Origin: an uncultured bacterium
GTDB taxonomy: Bacteria > Planctomycetota > UBA1135 > GCA-002686595
Assembly: GCA_938075305.1 (NCBI GenBank)
Contig: CALJGV010000032.1
Location: 1-64,000 of the forward strand
DNA: 64,000 nt
Reading direction: 5' to 3'
Below are positions 32,841-42,010 of this stretch, one piece after another. Each line of letters begins with the position of its first letter. Position 1 is the stretch's first letter. The notes beneath the pieces are model-generated. The model did no database searches, was not told the origin of the DNA, and was given only the letters and a program-made list of their open reading frames with translations. The translations under genes were made by a program, and so were the position numbers.

Positions 32841-35800
32841 ATGAACGCCCCCCCGGACCAGAACGCTCCCCAGTCAGGACTCGCCGGTCAGACCCCGACG
32901 CAAGGTGACCCGGCCGCCGCGGAGCGGCAGCGGATCCTGCGGCTCTTCGAGGTGCTCCGGGACTCGATCAAGATCGCCCTCGAGTCCGGCGTCCCAGCGA
33001 CGGCCTCGGCGCGCGCTGACCTCGCGCGCTCGAGCCACGCCGAGCTGCTCGAGGCCGGGCTCCCCCCGGAGATCGAGTCCCAGCTCGCGGCCTTCATGGC
33101 CGACCTCGAGGCGCGCTACCCTACGGCGTGGAGGCTCAACGCGGCGGCGCAGCTGGTGGAGCGTGCGGGCGCCGCGCGCCGCGCCGACGTCCAGCGGGAG
33201 CGGCTTGGTGAGGCCCGGGGGCTCCTGCTCTCGGCCCGCGGGGTGGAGGGGGTCGATCAGGGGATCATCGAGGAGCGACTCGCCGCCCTCGAGGTGGACC
33301 TCGCGCGCCTCGAGGTGGACGCCAGCGCGGTGATCGAGGTGACCGCTCCAGCGCCCCTGGAGCCCCGCGCGACCCCCGAGAGTGCCCTCGCAGAGGACAT
33401 GGAGTCGGCGCTCGAGGGGGCGTCGAGCGAGCCGGATGGGGCGCCTGCTGCCCCCCGGGTGGAGCTCGAGATGGAGCTCCTGCCCAGGGTTCACCTCGCG
33501 ATGCTCCGGGGGCGTCGGGCCCCGATCCACGCCGTGCGAGTGCGGAACACCTCGGACGCGCCGCTCCCCCCCGCTACCCTGCGGATCACCGCCACCCCTG
33601 CCTTCTTCGCGGATGCGGTCATCGAGCTCCCCCCGCTGGCCCCGGGGGACGAGCTGGAGCTGGGCGCGGATCGCCTCGAGGGGCCCCTCCGCTACGAGCC
33701 CGCGCTCCTCGCGCGGCTGACCGAGCGGGCCGACGGCGACGTGGTCGCGCGGGCGATGACGCCGGAGGGCCACGAGCTCGGCTACTCGCGGGCCTCCTGG
33801 CAGCTGCACCCCGCGGACTCGTGGCCGGGGACCGCTGCGCTCCCCGAGGTGCTGGCCGCCTTCGTCCTGCCCAACGCCCCGTTCGTGACGAGGCTCCTCT
33901 CGGCCGCTGCCCAGCGGCTCGAGCGAGCGGGCCACGAGCCGGCGCTCAGCGGCTACCAGTCCCGCGACCCCGTGCACGCGCTCCACATGGTGGAGGCCAT
34001 CTACGGCGCCCTGCTGGACTCCGAGATCAGCTACGCCAATCCTCCTGCCAGCTTCGAGAGCGAGGGGCAGCGCGTGCGCTTTCCCGAGGCCATCGAGGAG
34101 GCGCGCCTCGCCACCTGCCTCGACGTCTCGCTCCTCGCCGCGGCGGCCATGGAGCAAGCCGGGCTGCACCCGATCGTCGTCGTCATCCGAGGCCACGCCT
34201 TCGTGGGCGCGTGGCTGGTGGAGCGGACCTTCTCGAACCCCCTGGTGGAGGAGCCCCTGCGCCTCTCGAAGCGCGTCGAGCTGGCCGAGATCTGCGTCTT
34301 CGATCCCACGGGCGCCTGCCACCGCCCCTCGCCGGACTTCGCCGGGGCGCGTGAGGTGGCGGAGCGCGAGCTCCTGGACCGGACGGCGTTCCGCTTCGCG
34401 GTGGATGTGGCGCGGGCGCGCCGCGGGGGCATGCTGCCGCTTCCCACCTTCGCGGGCGGGACCCCGGGCGAGGCGAGCGAGGGGGTCACGGCGAGCGCTG
34501 CAGCGCCGACGGCTGCGGCCCGCGACCTTGAGGCCGACCTCAAGGCCTATCTGGAGGCGGACCGCCTGCGGCGTGAGGCGGAGGAGACGCCCCAGACGCG
34601 GCTGGACCGGTGGCTGCGCCAGCTCCTGGACCTGACCATGCGGAACCGGCTGTTGAACTCCTCCAGCGGCAGCAAGCGGGTCATCCCGCTGCTCGGGAGC
34701 AAGCTGGACGCCGTCGAGGACCGGCTGGCGGCGGGGCGGACGTTCGCTGTCCTGGAGCGCCCCTCCGAACTCCCGGGCAAGGGCGCCCCCGACGAGGAGG
34801 CGATCCGCGGGCTGGACGCCCTCCTGACGGCCGGCGTCGCGGAGGGGCAGCTGCGGTCCTACCTGGACGCCGCCGACCTCGAGGTCCGCCTGACCAACGT
34901 CTACCGCGAGGCCCGCACCGCCCGTGAGGAGGGGGGTGTCAACAGCCTCTACCTGGCGGTCGGCTTCCTCTCCTACCGCGAGACGCGCCAGGCCACCCGC
35001 TCCCGCCGCGCGCCCCTGCTCCTGATCCCCCTGGAGATCAAGCGCAAGTCCGGGCGCGCGGGCTACTCGCTGGTGAAGGGCGGGGATGAGACGCGCATCA
35101 ACGTGACCCTCCTCGAGTACCTGCGGCGCGACCACGACGTGGACATCACGGGGCTCGATCCGCTGCCGGAGGACGAGAACGGCGTGGACGTCGCCCTCGT
35201 GCTGCGGATCATCAAGGACGCGATCAAGGACGAGGACGGATGGGAGGTCACCGAGGAGGGACAGGTGGGGCTTTACTCCTTCTCGAAGTACCTCCTCTGG
35301 CGAGACCTCCGGGACCGCGCCGAGGTCCTGCGGGAGAACGCCCTCGTGGCGCACCTCCTCGACCGCCCCCGGGAGCCCTTCGGGGCCGAGGAGGCGGCCA
35401 TCGCGCCGGAGGAGCTCGACCGAGCGGTCGGCGCAGGCGAGGTCTTCGCGCCGCTCTCCTACGACTCCACCCAGCTCAGCGCCATCCTCGCCGCGGCCCG
35501 CGGGCGGACGATGGTCCTCGAGGGCCCGCCCGGGACGGGCAAGTCCCAGACCATCACCAACCTGATCGCCCACGTCATCGCCAAGGGCCAGCGGGTGCTC
35601 TTCGTCTCGGAGAAGATGGCCGCGCTCGACGTGGTGCACCGGCGGCTGCGCGGGCTCGGGCTGGGCCCCGCCTGCCTCGAGCTGCACTCGAACAAGGCCA
35701 ACAAGAAGGGCGTGCTCGAGCAGTTCAAGGAGGCCCTCGAGGAGGGCCGTGTCCGCGGCGCCCGGCGCCGGCGCTGGGAGGAGGTGACCGACGAGGTCGA

Positions 35801-38717
35801 CGCGGCGCGGGGCCGCCTCAACGGCCACGTGGACGCCCTGCACCGGGAGCGGAGCTCGGGGGAGTCCATCCACGGCGTGATCGCTCGCCAGGCCGGCGCC
35901 ACCCGCCGGGGTACCTCGGCCCTCGAGCTCGACCTCGGCGACCCCACCCGCGTCAGCTCGGAGCAGCTCGGTCGGTGGCGGCGGGCCCTGGGCGACCTCG
36001 ACCCCGTGGCTGAGGAGCAGCTGGTCGCCCCCGATCACCCGCTCCTGCTGGTGGGGCGTCAGGACTATTCGCCCATCCTCGAGGACGAGACCCGCGCGGC
36101 GCTGAACGACTTCGACGGGGCCGCGTCGGAGTTCCTGGCGCTGGCGGACGTCGTCCTCGACCTGCTCGGGCTGGCCTCCCCCGCCTCCCGTGGGGGGTGG
36201 GACCTCCTCCTGGCGCTGGCGAGCGCGCTCGAGGGGGCGCCCGAGCCCGGCGCGAGCGCGGCGGCGCTACTCGAGGGCGGCGCCCACCTGGAGCGAGCGG
36301 CGGCCCTCCACGGGGCCGCGACCGAGCTCGCCGGGCTCCGGTCGGGCTTCGACGCGAGGTATCGCGCCGCGCCGGACACCCTCGATCTCGACGGGCTCGA
36401 GCGCGCGCGTCGGGACACCCTGGCCAGCGGCCTCCTCGGCCTGCTGACTCGCTGGCGCGGGCGCCGGACGCTGCGCGACGCCTTCCGCGGCATCGCGCGC
36501 GAGCCGGGCTCCATCGGGAACGAGAACGCGCTGCGAGGCCTCGAGGAGGTCCAGCGGTCGCTCGAGCTCGAGGCCGAGGTCGCGGGCGCAGGCGAGCTGG
36601 AACGCGCAGCCCTCGGACCCGCCTGGGTCAGCGGCGCGCCCGATCTCGCCGCCGCCGCGGAGCACCTCCAGCGAGTCCGGTCCATCGCCGAGGCGCTGGC
36701 CGCGTTCGCGCCGGACGCGGGGCTGACCCCGCGGTCAGCGGCGGAGGCGCTCTCCGCGCGCTGGAGCGAGGGGCTGACCGACCCCGCCGGAGCGCTGGCG
36801 GCCGTGGCGCCGGAGCTGGCGGCGGCGCTCGCCGAGCTGGAGGAGCGCAAGGCCGCCGCCGAGGAGGCCGCGCGGCCGCTCTCGGGAGCGCCGGTCGGTT
36901 GGTCCCGCGACGAGGTCGCGGAGCTGCAGGGCCTGACCCTTCGATGGGCGGATCGCTGGGGGGAGCTGCGCGGGTGGACCCGCTGGCAGTCGCAGCGCGC
37001 TGCGGCGCTCGAAGCCGGCCGCGGGGACGTGGTCGCGGCGCTCGAAGAGGGGCAGATCCGGGCCGGTCGCGCCCGAGAGGCCTTCGACGAGGCGTACTCC
37101 CGGGCGTGGGTGCTCCACGAGATCTCCTCGGACGGGGCGCTCAAGGCCTTCGACGGCGTGGATCAAGGGCGCGCCATGGAGCGCTTCGTGGGGCTCGACG
37201 AGGAGCGGCTCGAGGCGGCGCGGGAGGAGGTCCGGCAGCGTGTGGGGGCGACGCGGCCCCAACCGGCGGTCCTGAGGGAGAAGAACCGGGGGACGGCGCT
37301 GGGCGTCCTGCAGCGCGAGATCACCAAGAAGACCCGGCACATGGCCATCCGGCGCCTGCTCGCGGAGCTCGGGGAGCTGGCGATGGAGCTCAAGCCGTGC
37401 TTCCTGATGAGCCCCATGTCGGTCGCCCAGTACCTCGAGGCCGACCACCCGCGCTTCGACCTGGTCGTCTTCGACGAGGCGTCGCAGATTCCCGTCTGGG
37501 ATGGCATCGGCGCCATCGCGCGGGGGAGCCAGGCGGTGATCGTCGGTGACCCCAAGCAGCTCCCGCCCACCAGCTTCTTCAGCCGCAGCGAGGACGAGGC
37601 GGTGGAGGAGGACGAGATCCAGGACCTGGAGAGCATCCTCGAGGAGTGCATCGGCGCCCAGGTGCCCACCCAGCGGTTGGCCTGGCACTACCGCAGCCGA
37701 CACGAGAGCCTGATCGCCTTCAGCAACGAGCGCTACTACGACCAGGGGCTGCTCACGTTCCCCTCGAACTCCTCGGAGGGGCTCGGCGTCTCCTCGCGCT
37801 ACGTGGAGGGCGGGGTCTACGACAAGGGGCGGACGCGGACCAACGCCGTGGAGGCCCGCGAGGTGGTGGACGAGGTGGTCCGTCGGCTCAAGGATCCCGC
37901 GCAGCGCGGCCGTTCCGTCGGCGTCGTGACCTTCAGCCAGGCCCAGCAGACCCTGGTGATGGACCTCTTCGACGGCGCGGTACGGGAGCACCCCGAGCTG
38001 GAGCCGTTCTTCGACGAGGGCGCCGAGGAGCCGGTGTTCGTGAAGAACCTGGAGAACGTCCAGGGGGATGAGCGCGACGTGATCGTGTTCTCCGTGGGCT
38101 ACGGCCCGGACGAGCGGGGCAACGTCTCCATGAACTTCGGCCCGCTCAACAAGGACGGCGGGGAGCGGCGGCTCAACGTGGCCGTCACCCGCGCCCGCGA
38201 GGAGGTCCTGGTCTTCACCTCCCTGCGGCCTGATCAGATCGACCTGGCGCGGACGAGCGCGCGGGCCGTCCGCGACCTGCAGGCCTTCCTTCGGCACGCC
38301 GAGCGGGGCGCCCGGGGGGGGCGCGCACCTGCCGTGGCGGCCGGCGAGCCATCGGACGGCCTGGTGGAGCGGATCGCGGCACGCCTGGTCGAACTCGGTT
38401 GGGAGGTCACCACCGGAGTGGGGGCGTCGAGCGTGCGTCTGGACATCGCCGTGGTGCACCCCGCGAGACCGGGGAGGTACCTGGCGGGCATCGAGACCGA
38501 CGGGGATAACTACGCCCGCTCCGCCACGGCCCGTGACCGGGATCGGCTGCGGCCGATGGTGCTCGAGGGCCTCGGCTGGGACCTGCTCCGCGTGTGGTCC
38601 GTGGACTGGTGGAGGGACGCGGACGCCGAGGTCGAGCGCCTCGACGCCCAGCTCCGGGAGCGCCTCGCCGCCGACCCCGGACCCGGGACCGCCCTCGGCC
38701 CCGCCGCAGGCGAGTGA
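32841..38717 (+). CDS. Giant transglutaminase-like / DUF4011 / SF1 helicase / Vsr-like nuclease protein
   Basis: 1958 residues in one chain. After a variable N-terminus and a beta-rich segment comes a transglutaminase-like fold with a candidate Cys426-His452-Asp488 triad (ATCLDVSLL, IRGHAFVGAWL, CVFDPTG). DUF4011 begins near Trp591 (WLRQLLDLTMRNRLLN). The SF1 helicase has Walker A GPPGTGKS with Lys901, a coiled-coil-rich insertion (about 950-1480), Walker B VVFDEAS with Asp1545-Glu1546, GDPKQLPP, VQGDERDVIVFS and LNVAVTRAREE. The C-terminus is a Vsr/MTES_1575-like nuclease with Asp1868 (RLDIAVV), Glu1885 (GIETDG) and SATARDRDRLR. From memory, DUF4011-helicase-Vsr proteins are listed among stand-alone antiviral genes; no other defence gene is adjacent. 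Acts on DNA by inference. Confidence 0.9.
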   Translation: MNAPPDQNAPQSGLAGQTPTQGDPAAAERQRILRLFEVLRDSIKIALESGVPATASARADLARSSHAELLEAGLPPEIESQLAAFMADLEARYPTAWRLNAAAQLVERAGAARRADVQRERLGEARGLLLSARGVEGVDQGIIEERLAALEVDLARLEVDASAVIEVTAPAPLEPRATPESALAEDMESALEGASSEPDGAPAAPRVELEMELLPRVHLAMLRGRRAPIHAVRVRNTSDAPLPPATLRITATPAFFADAVIELPPLAPGDELELGADRLEGPLRYEPALLARLTERADGDVVARAMTPEGHELGYSRASWQLHPADSWPGTAALPEVLAAFVLPNAPFVTRLLSAAAQRLERAGHEPALSGYQSRDPVHALHMVEAIYGALLDSEISYANPPASFESEGQRVRFPEAIEEARLATCLDVSLLAAAAMEQAGLHPIVVVIRGHAFVGAWLVERTFSNPLVEEPLRLSKRVELAEICVFDPTGACHRPSPDFAGAREVAERELLDRTAFRFAVDVARARRGGMLPLPTFAGGTPGEASEGVTASAAAPTAAARDLEADLKAYLEADRLRREAEETPQTRLDRWLRQLLDLTMRNRLLNSSSGSKRVIPLLGSKLDAVEDRLAAGRTFAVLERPSELPGKGAPDEEAIRGLDALLTAGVAEGQLRSYLDAADLEVRLTNVYREARTAREEGGVNSLYLAVGFLSYRETRQATRSRRAPLLLIPLEIKRKSGRAGYSLVKGGDETRINVTLLEYLRRDHDVDITGLDPLPEDENGVDVALVLRIIKDAIKDEDGWEVTEEGQVGLYSFSKYLLWRDLRDRAEVLRENALVAHLLDRPREPFGAEEAAIAPEELDRAVGAGEVFAPLSYDSTQLSAILAAARGRTMVLEGPPGTGKSQTITNLIAHVIAKGQRVLFVSEKMAALDVVHRRLRGLGLGPACLELHSNKANKKGVLEQFKEALEEGRVRGARRRRWEEVTDEVDAARGRLNGHVDALHRERSSGESIHGVIARQAGATRRGTSALELDLGDPTRVSSEQLGRWRRALGDLDPVAEEQLVAPDHPLLLVGRQDYSPILEDETRAALNDFDGAASEFLALADVVLDLLGLASPASRGGWDLLLALASALEGAPEPGASAAALLEGGAHLERAAALHGAATELAGLRSGFDARYRAAPDTLDLDGLERARRDTLASGLLGLLTRWRGRRTLRDAFRGIAREPGSIGNENALRGLEEVQRSLELEAEVAGAGELERAALGPAWVSGAPDLAAAAEHLQRVRSIAEALAAFAPDAGLTPRSAAEALSARWSEGLTDPAGALAAVAPELAAALAELEERKAAAEEAARPLSGAPVGWSRDEVAELQGLTLRWADRWGELRGWTRWQSQRAAALEAGRGDVVAALEEGQIRAGRAREAFDEAYSRAWVLHEISSDGALKAFDGVDQGRAMERFVGLDEERLEAAREEVRQRVGATRPQPAVLREKNRGTALGVLQREITKKTRHMAIRRLLAELGELAMELKPCFLMSPMSVAQYLEADHPRFDLVVFDEASQIPVWDGIGAIARGSQAVIVGDPKQLPPTSFFSRSEDEAVEEDEIQDLESILEECIGAQVPTQRLAWHYRSRHESLIAFSNERYYDQGLLTFPSNSSEGLGVSSRYVEGGVYDKGRTRTNAVEAREVVDEVVRRLKDPAQRGRSVGVVTFSQAQQTLVMDLFDGAVREHPELEPFFDEGAEEPVFVKNLENVQGDERDVIVFSVGYGPDERGNVSMNFGPLNKDGGERRLNVAVTRAREEVLVFTSLRPDQIDLARTSARAVRDLQAFLRHAERGARGGRAPAVAAGEPSDGLVERIAARLVELGWEVTTGVGASSVRLDIAVVHPARPGRYLAGIETDGDNYARSATARDRDRLRPMVLEGLGWDLLRVWSVDWWRDADAEVERLDAQLRERLAADPGPGTALGPAAGE

Positions 38718-38741
38718 TCCCGCGCCGAGGAGCGCTGGGCC

Positions 38742-39251
38742 TCAGGCGTCGGTGTGCCTCGAGAACGAGAAGACCTCTGGCCTGGCGAGGTCCAGGTAGG
38801 CGGCCAGGGGCATCACGATCGAGCAGGTGAGCGACCCCGCGTTGAATGCGATCCGGTCGTTCTCCAGGAACGCCTCGTCGAGGCAGTTGGGCGGCGTGAG
38901 GATCGGCGGGCCGAAGGGGGGGACGCAGCCAGGGACGAGGCCAGTCAGGTCGAGGAGCTCGTCACGGCTCGCGAAGCGCGCCCGGCTCTCCTTGAAGTGC
39001 CGACGGACCCGGTTGGAGTTGAGCTGTCGTGCCGCCGAGAGCACGCAGATCCGGAAGGTGTCTCCGACCTTGAGCACGATGGACTTGCCGCCCACCTCGA
39101 GGACCTCGCCGCGAGCGGCTGCGGACTCCTCGCTGGTCCGCGTGGGGTCGTGCTCGACGTAGCGATACACCACTCCGGCGCCGTCGAGCAGGGCTCGGAT
39201 GCGGGCCGTGGTCTCCGTGGGGCCGACACAGGGCTCTGATTCGTCGGTCAT
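38742..39251 (-). CDS. YbaK/aminoacyl-tRNA deacylase domain protein
   Basis: 169 residues, the normal size for the YbaK/ProX/EbsC family. Conserved features include YVEHDPTRTSEESAAARG, GGKSIVLKVGDTFRICVLSA with the family lysine, RFASRDELLDLTGLVPGCVPPFG, and a C-terminal FNAGSLTCSIVM block. Such proteins hydrolyse mischarged aminoacyl-tRNAs in the cytoplasm; which one is not clear from sequence. The start at 39251 is chosen because homologues begin here and GGAG lies about 10 nt upstream; the frame is open further upstream. It is convergent with the giant helicase gene (24 bp apart). Confidence 0.85.
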   Translation of the reverse strand: MTDESEPCVGPTETTARIRALLDGAGVVYRYVEHDPTRTSEESAAARGEVLEVGGKSIVLKVGDTFRICVLSAARQLNSNRVRRHFKESRARFASRDELLDLTGLVPGCVPPFGPPILTPPNCLDEAFLENDRIAFNAGSLTCSIVMPLAAYLDLARPEVFSFSRHTDA

Positions 39252-39385
39252 GGTGTCGCTCCGTCGCTGAGCGGTGGGTCCGTGGCTTGGATCGCGGGCT
39301 GGCGCGGTATCCTCGCCTCCGCGGCCCGGACCATCCCGGATCCGGGCCTCGCTCCGCACCTCAACTTGCCACAAGCCTGAACGCA

Positions 39386-40279
39386 ATGCGCTCCGCACTT
39401 CCCCGCTGCCTCGTCGTCCCGCTGCTCCTGACCGCCTCCTGCTCGAGCTTCGAGCTGGAAGACTCCTTCATCATCATGGAGGAGTTCGGCGTGGACGGGC
39501 CCGTCTCCCTCGAGGTGGCCTGCGACGTGGGGTCGATCGAGGTGGGGGAGGACGCCTCGCTCGAGGGCATCGAGGTGCGCGGCACGGTGCGTCTCACCGA
39601 GCGTGACGAGGAGGGAGCCCTCGCGCGGTTCGAACAGCTGGGGGCGTCGATCCGGCGCCAGCCCGGAGGCTTCATCGTGGCCCCCACCTTCGAGGGCGGC
39701 CGGCGGGAGACGGAGCGCATCAGCCTGAAGGTGACCGTCCCCGACCTGGGTGGCGTGAAACTCAAGACGTCCAACGGGTCGCTGGCGGCGTCCGGCGCCA
39801 GCGGGAGCGTCGACGCGGAGTCGTCGAACGGATCGATCAAGCTGATGGACTGTCGAGGGGGCGCGCGGCTCTCCACGGGCAACGGTGCCATCTCCCTCAC
39901 GGGTGGTGCGGGGGACGCACGGGGCACCACGGGCAACGGTTCGGTCAAGGTCGTGGGCTTCGAGGGTGCTCTGAACCTCGAGACCTCGAACGGTGACGTC
40001 GAGGTCTCCCTGGCGGATGACGCCAGAGGCACGGTCCAGCTCCGCACGAGCAACGGCTCGATCGGCCTGAGCGTCGCCCACGGGTGGTCCGGGGTGATCG
40101 AGGCGTCGACGAACAACGGGCAGGTCCGGTTCCGCGATCAGGACGGCATGCGCCAGAAGGGCAAGGCGTCGATCCTCGCCGTGGGGGCCGGCGGAGCGCG
40201 CTCCATCACGCGCACGAGCAACGGCTCGATCGAGGTCGAGGTGCGCGCGCCGGAGCTGATGCGCGGGACCCGGCTCTAG
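39386..40279 (+). CDS. DUF4097-like beta-solenoid lipoprotein
   Basis: 297 residues with a lipobox ending at Cys16 (LLTASC). The mature protein consists of repeated strands with the turn motif TSNGS or a variant, eight times: TSNGSLAA, SSNGSIKL, TGNGAISL, TGNGSVKV, TSNGDVEV, TSNGSIGL, TNNGQVRF and TSNGSIEV. This is the DUF4097/DUF2807-type beta-helix seen in many bacterial surface proteins. Function unknown; a structural or binding role outside the cytoplasm is inferred. TATCCT lies at 39308-39313, about 70 nt upstream. Confidence 0.78.
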   Translation: MRSALPRCLVVPLLLTASCSSFELEDSFIIMEEFGVDGPVSLEVACDVGSIEVGEDASLEGIEVRGTVRLTERDEEGALARFEQLGASIRRQPGGFIVAPTFEGGRRETERISLKVTVPDLGGVKLKTSNGSLAASGASGSVDAESSNGSIKLMDCRGGARLSTGNGAISLTGGAGDARGTTGNGSVKVVGFEGALNLETSNGDVEVSLADDARGTVQLRTSNGSIGLSVAHGWSGVIEASTNNGQVRFRDQDGMRQKGKASILAVGAGGARSITRTSNGSIEVEVRAPELMRGTRL

Positions 40280-40318
40280 GGGACTGCGGGGGGGAGCGGC
40301 GTCACGGGAGGCGCGGGC

Positions 40319-41905
40319 TCAGGTCCACTCCCCCTGGACGAAGGTGCGGCCGTGCTTGGGCTCGCGGAAGGCCCACAGGGAGCGCCCGCAGCTGGTCTCC
40401 AGCCGGTAGTAGTCGCGCACGGTGTGGGGGGAGCCATCGGGCCACGCGGGGCTGTCGTCCCACCAGGGCCGCGCGAGCCGCTCGGGCCCCCGCGCCTTTC
40501 GAATGCGGTAGGCGATCCCGCGCCAGCGCAGGCGGGCGGGCCGGCCTCCCGGAGCATCGGAACCCTCGAGGGTCGCGGGCTCGGGAGGAGAGAAGAGCAG
40601 GGAGGGGCGGGGCATGTGGCGGGGCTTGCTGGCTCCCCTGGACCGGTGCTCCTGGGGGCGAATCCACGAGTAGGACCGCTCGGGGAGGTGTGAGGGCGCT
40701 GCCCGGGCGGCGAGGACGTTCTCGGGGCCAAGGCGAGCGGCGAGGATGTCCACCAGCTCGCCCACGTGTCGGTCGAGGGGCTGGGAGGTGGGGGAGCTGG
40801 CTGGCTCCGGCTGTTCCCAGGCCCCGACCTGCCGGGCCGGGAGGCGCCCCGTCCGGACGGCGACGAAGCGGATCCGTTCGATGCCGAACCCCAGGTGCAC
40901 GGACTCGACGCCGGGCCGGAGCATGGTCCACAGGTGTCGGGGGTCCGCGCTGGGGCGGGAGAGGGAGAGCGGCAGTCGCCGCGGGGGTAGATCGGACGGC
41001 TCGAGCACGAGGGTCGCCTCGAGCACGCCCTGGCGCGCGCGCTCGAGCTCGCCCGAGAGTTCAGTCACCAGCTCCTCGGCGACCTGGGCGATAGCCTCCG
41101 CCTGCCGGACTGGCCCCTCGAATACGCGCTCGGCCTGGGGGGGGCTCTCGAAGGCCAGCGGCGTGACCGACTCGAACGCGCGCCCGAGCGCCTGGTCGAG
41201 GCGCATGGCGACGTCTCCACCGAAGCGCGCGGCCACGCGGTCACGGTCGAGGCGCAGGAGCTCCTGGATGGACTCCACGCCGAGCTCAGCGAGGGCGTCG
41301 CAGGTGGCTTCGGGAAGCCGGAGCGCAGCGACGGGCAGCGGCCCCAGGGCCACGGCCTCGTCACCGCCCGGGACGATCTGGCGGGGCGTCCTGCCGAACC
41401 GCGCGACGGCGGACGCCGCGCCGACGGTGTCCGCCACGGCCAGGCGCGAGCCGATCTCCAGCCGGTGCATGGCGCGGAGCACGGCGCGGCACAGGTCTTC
41501 CTCGTCGCCGAAGAGCCGCTCGGTCCCCGCGACGTCGATGAACAGGCCGTCGGGGGGGTCGAGGGCGACCAGGGGCGAGAAGCGCGCCATGAGCCACTGC
41601 CCGAGGGCGTGCAAGGCGCGCAGGTCCCGCTCCTCCGAGAGCTCCTCGATCCAGGGGTCCCCGTGCCGTGCGCGGACCTGGGGATCGATCAGGGCCTGGG
41701 CCTCGGCGAGGGAGAGTCCGATACGCACCCCGCGCCGGGCCGCCTCGTTGCAGCGAGCGGCCACCAGGGTCCGGCCGTGGCTCGGTCGGGCGAGGAGGAT
41801 GCAGGAGGTCTTGGGGGCGCCGGGCCGCCGGGCCGCGCGGCGTCGGCGGCGCTGGGCGAGGTCGATGGACAGGGATCGCAGGTGGATGGCGAGGACGCGC
41901 CTCAT
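40319..41905 (-). CDS. imuB: ImuB, Y-family polymerase homologue without catalytic acids
   Basis: 528 residues with the ImuB layout: polymerase palm/fingers (1-170), helix-hairpin-helix region around ATCDALAELGVESIQELLRL, little finger and a long C-terminal extension. The first catalytic aspartate of active Y-family enzymes is replaced (AIHLRSLSIDL, with Arg10 where HVD would be), and the second motif reads FIDVAGTERLFG instead of SIDE. These losses are expected for ImuB, which acts as the beta-clamp-bound hub of the ImuA-ImuB-DnaE2 mutasome. No dnaE2 is in the window. imuA lies 105 bp upstream on the same strand. Confidence 0.92.
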   Translation of the reverse strand: MRRVLAIHLRSLSIDLAQRRRRRAARRPGAPKTSCILLARPSHGRTLVAARCNEAARRGVRIGLSLAEAQALIDPQVRARHGDPWIEELSEERDLRALHALGQWLMARFSPLVALDPPDGLFIDVAGTERLFGDEEDLCRAVLRAMHRLEIGSRLAVADTVGAASAVARFGRTPRQIVPGGDEAVALGPLPVAALRLPEATCDALAELGVESIQELLRLDRDRVAARFGGDVAMRLDQALGRAFESVTPLAFESPPQAERVFEGPVRQAEAIAQVAEELVTELSGELERARQGVLEATLVLEPSDLPPRRLPLSLSRPSADPRHLWTMLRPGVESVHLGFGIERIRFVAVRTGRLPARQVGAWEQPEPASSPTSQPLDRHVGELVDILAARLGPENVLAARAAPSHLPERSYSWIRPQEHRSRGASKPRHMPRPSLLFSPPEPATLEGSDAPGGRPARLRWRGIAYRIRKARGPERLARPWWDDSPAWPDGSPHTVRDYYRLETSCGRSLWAFREPKHGRTFVQGEWT

Positions 41906-41947
41906 GGGCTTGCTCGGTCTTCAGGTGTCAGGCCCTCCTCATGGGCA

Positions 41948-41961
41948 GTTCTCCCTTGTTC
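41948..41961. promoter_or_regulatory. GTTC-N6-GTTC direct repeat between imuA and imuB
   Basis: Two GTTC boxes start at 41948 and 41958, 10 bp apart. Alphaproteobacterial LexA sites are GTTC-N7-GTTC, so this is one base short. It lies 43 bp before the imuB start and is a weak LexA-type candidate. Confidence 0.25.
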
Positions 41962-42010
41962 GTTTCAGGGCTCCCTCGAAGCCAGCTTCGGGGGGGGCCG
42001 CAGGCCGCGG

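Noticed and set aside
32874..36038. A 1054-codon open frame antisense to the giant helicase gene
   Set aside because: The helicase frame has complete conserved motifs; the antisense frame is repetitive in Arg, Glu and Gly and shows no domain.
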